The notes under the pieces are model-generated. The model worked only from the letters and a program-made list of their open reading frames with translations. It was not told the origin of the DNA and searched no databases. Shown piece by piece: positions 63,559 through 64,000 of a stretch of 64,000 bases of DNA. The number at the start of each line of letters is the position of its first letter. Within the stretch, counting starts at the first letter, position 1. Origin of the DNA: BACL11 sp945865535 (GTDB lineage: Bacteria > Bacteroidota > Bacteroidia > Flavobacteriales > BACL11); contig CANNBA010000004.1 of the NCBI GenBank assembly GCA_947502765.1, positions 1-64,000 of the forward strand. The letters are read 5' to 3'. The translations under genes and the position numbers were made by a program.

Positions 63559-63590
63559 CAAATATAACATGTTTTTCTTTTTAGCAGCAA
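63559..63590 (-). promoter_or_regulatory. rpmH promoter (-33 and -7 elements)
   Basis: On the minus strand TTTG (63587-63590) and exact TATATTTG (63559-63566) are separated by 20 bp, matching the Bacteroidota housekeeping promoter. The -7 lies 29 nt before the rpmH ATG. Confidence 0.75.
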
Positions 63591-63607
63591 AATATGTGTT
63601 ATTTTTT

Positions 63608-63615
63608 TATATTTG
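63608..63615 (+). promoter_or_regulatory. -7 element of the CDGSH gene
   Basis: Exact TATATTTG, 16 nt before the ATG at 63632, divergent from the rpmH promoter. Confidence 0.6.
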
Positions 63616-63631
63616 CTATAAAATCAAAAAC

Positions 63632-63871
63632 ATGAACCAATTACCAAAAATTGCACAAAAATCACCTTATGTAGTTAATGAAAAATCTGGCAAGAAAGCA
63701 TTTTGTACTTGTGGGTTAAGCACTAAAAATCCCTATTGTGATGGCTCTCACAAAGGAACAGGATTTTCTCCTAATATTATTGAATTAAAAGAAGATAAAA
63801 TAGTAGCATGGTGTGGCTGCAAACATTCTAAAAAAGGCGCTTTTTGTGATGGAACTCACAAAAACCTTTAG
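63632..63871 (+). CDS. CDGSH iron-sulfur protein with two domains
   Basis: A 79-residue protein with two CDGSH 2Fe-2S sites: first C25, C27, C36, H40 (CTCGLSTKNPYCDGSH), second C61, C63, C72, H76 (CGCKHSKKGAFCDGTH). This tandem form resembles the small bacterial mitoNEET/Miner2-type proteins, thought to handle redox or Fe-S transfer. The ATG at 63632 is chosen over a long upstream frame because the -7 element precedes it and the domains begin there. It overlaps the partial convergent gene by 4 bp. Confidence 0.9.
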   Translation: MNQLPKIAQKSPYVVNEKSGKKAFCTCGLSTKNPYCDGSHKGTGFSPNIIELKEDKIVAWCGCKHSKKGAFCDGTHKNL

Positions 63872-64000
63872 TGCACTAAAAAATTAGTGTTCTGTAACTT
63901 AAACTCTGCTCTTTCTGGTTTAAACAAAATAACATCCCAAAAACCTTTATAGAAAATATCTGTCGGAACATGTTTGCCATTAACATAATCCATATTTACC
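63868..64000 (-). CDS. C-terminal end of an unidentified protein
   Basis: The last 44 codons of a minus-strand gene, open to the window edge and ending with TAA at 63868-63870. The peptide includes MDYVNGKHVPTDIFYKGFW and FKPERAEFKLQNTNFLVH. I do not recognise the family. Codon use is like the neighbours. Convergent with the CDGSH gene. Confidence 0.6.
   Translation of the reverse strand, partial: VNMDYVNGKHVPTDIFYKGFWDVILFKPERAEFKLQNTNFLVH

Noticed and set aside
63479..63631. N-terminal extension of the CDGSH protein (51 extra residues)
   Set aside because: It crosses the rpmH start region and its promoter; the -7 element and domain start both support ATG 63632.
1..64000. CRISPR arrays, insertion sequences, prophage or integron features
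   Set aside because: I saw no direct-repeat array, transposase, integrase or phage structural gene in the coding content.

Overview
The window is a gene-dense, AT-rich chromosomal segment of a Bacteroidota bacterium, most likely in or near the order Flavobacteriales. The evidence is direct. Several proteins carry type IX secretion (T9SS) C-terminal sorting domains of type A or type B. There is a PorE-like TPR/beta-propeller/OmpA protein, a TonB-dependent receptor with a carboxypeptidase-like plug extension, and lineage-typical families (DUF3822, DUF4834, DUF4249-like, DUF6340-like). The promoter element TAnnTTTG recurs upstream of genes on both strands, and a 6S-like RNA lies beside zapA. No insertion sequence, prophage, CRISPR array or rRNA operon was seen. 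Most genes are housekeeping, and the genome looks compact, with TAATG start/stop overlaps and overlapping convergent gene ends.

Layout. 1-1.9 kb: 3' part of a PhzF-family gene, tRNA-Leu(GAG) and tRNA-Lys(UUU), aroK, and a PyrR-like phosphoribosyltransferase. 2-4.4 kb: a secreted CXXCH protein, an AT-rich gap, trmD and rplS. 4.4-10.4 kb (minus): tightly packed aroC, cotH-like, dicarboxylate symporter and PorE-like genes. 10.5-11.7 kb: hutI. 11.8-20.1 kb (minus): a small secreted protein, the set T9SS type-B protein / fabG / vWA-like membrane protein / DUF6340-like lipoprotein, then dnaK and a DUF4249-like lipoprotein. 20.2-24.1 kb: panB, an RluA-type pseudouridine synthase and priA. 24.2-28.7 kb: an MbnP/MbnH-like pair, an M43 metalloprotease and mqnE. 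28.7-33.8 kb: rluD, a T9SS protein broken by one in-frame TGA, a PASTA protein, ddl and a SPOR-like protein. 33.9-36.2 kb: rny, the 6S-type RNA, zapA and a ZapB-like coiled coil. 36.3-43.9 kb: M23 peptidase, ArsC-like protein, TonB receptor, purL and an acyltransferase. 44-49.2 kb: a membrane protein, DUF3822, rsmD, coaD, rdgB, rlmH, nadC and yihY. 49.3-60.4 kb: an M1 peptidase with a barrel-like tail, galE, and a surface-glycan region (GT2, CDP-glycerol transferase-like, methyltransferase, flippase, YfhO-like, DUF4834). 60.4-64 kb: carB, rpmH, a double CDGSH protein and a partial gene.

The most biologically distinctive locus is the adjacent MbnP-like and di-heme MbnH/cytochrome c peroxidase-like lipoprotein pair (24.2-26.1 kb). 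In characterised relatives the di-heme partner oxidises a tryptophan of MbnP to make a copper site. Here both partners share the same short Cys-flanked Asp/Asn-rich tag just after the lipidated cysteine. Other points of interest are the M1 peptidase fused to an Omp85-like C-terminal region, the single nonsense codon that removes a T9SS sorting domain, and a set of genes whose -7 element sits 4-6 nt before the ATG, which predicts leaderless mRNAs.
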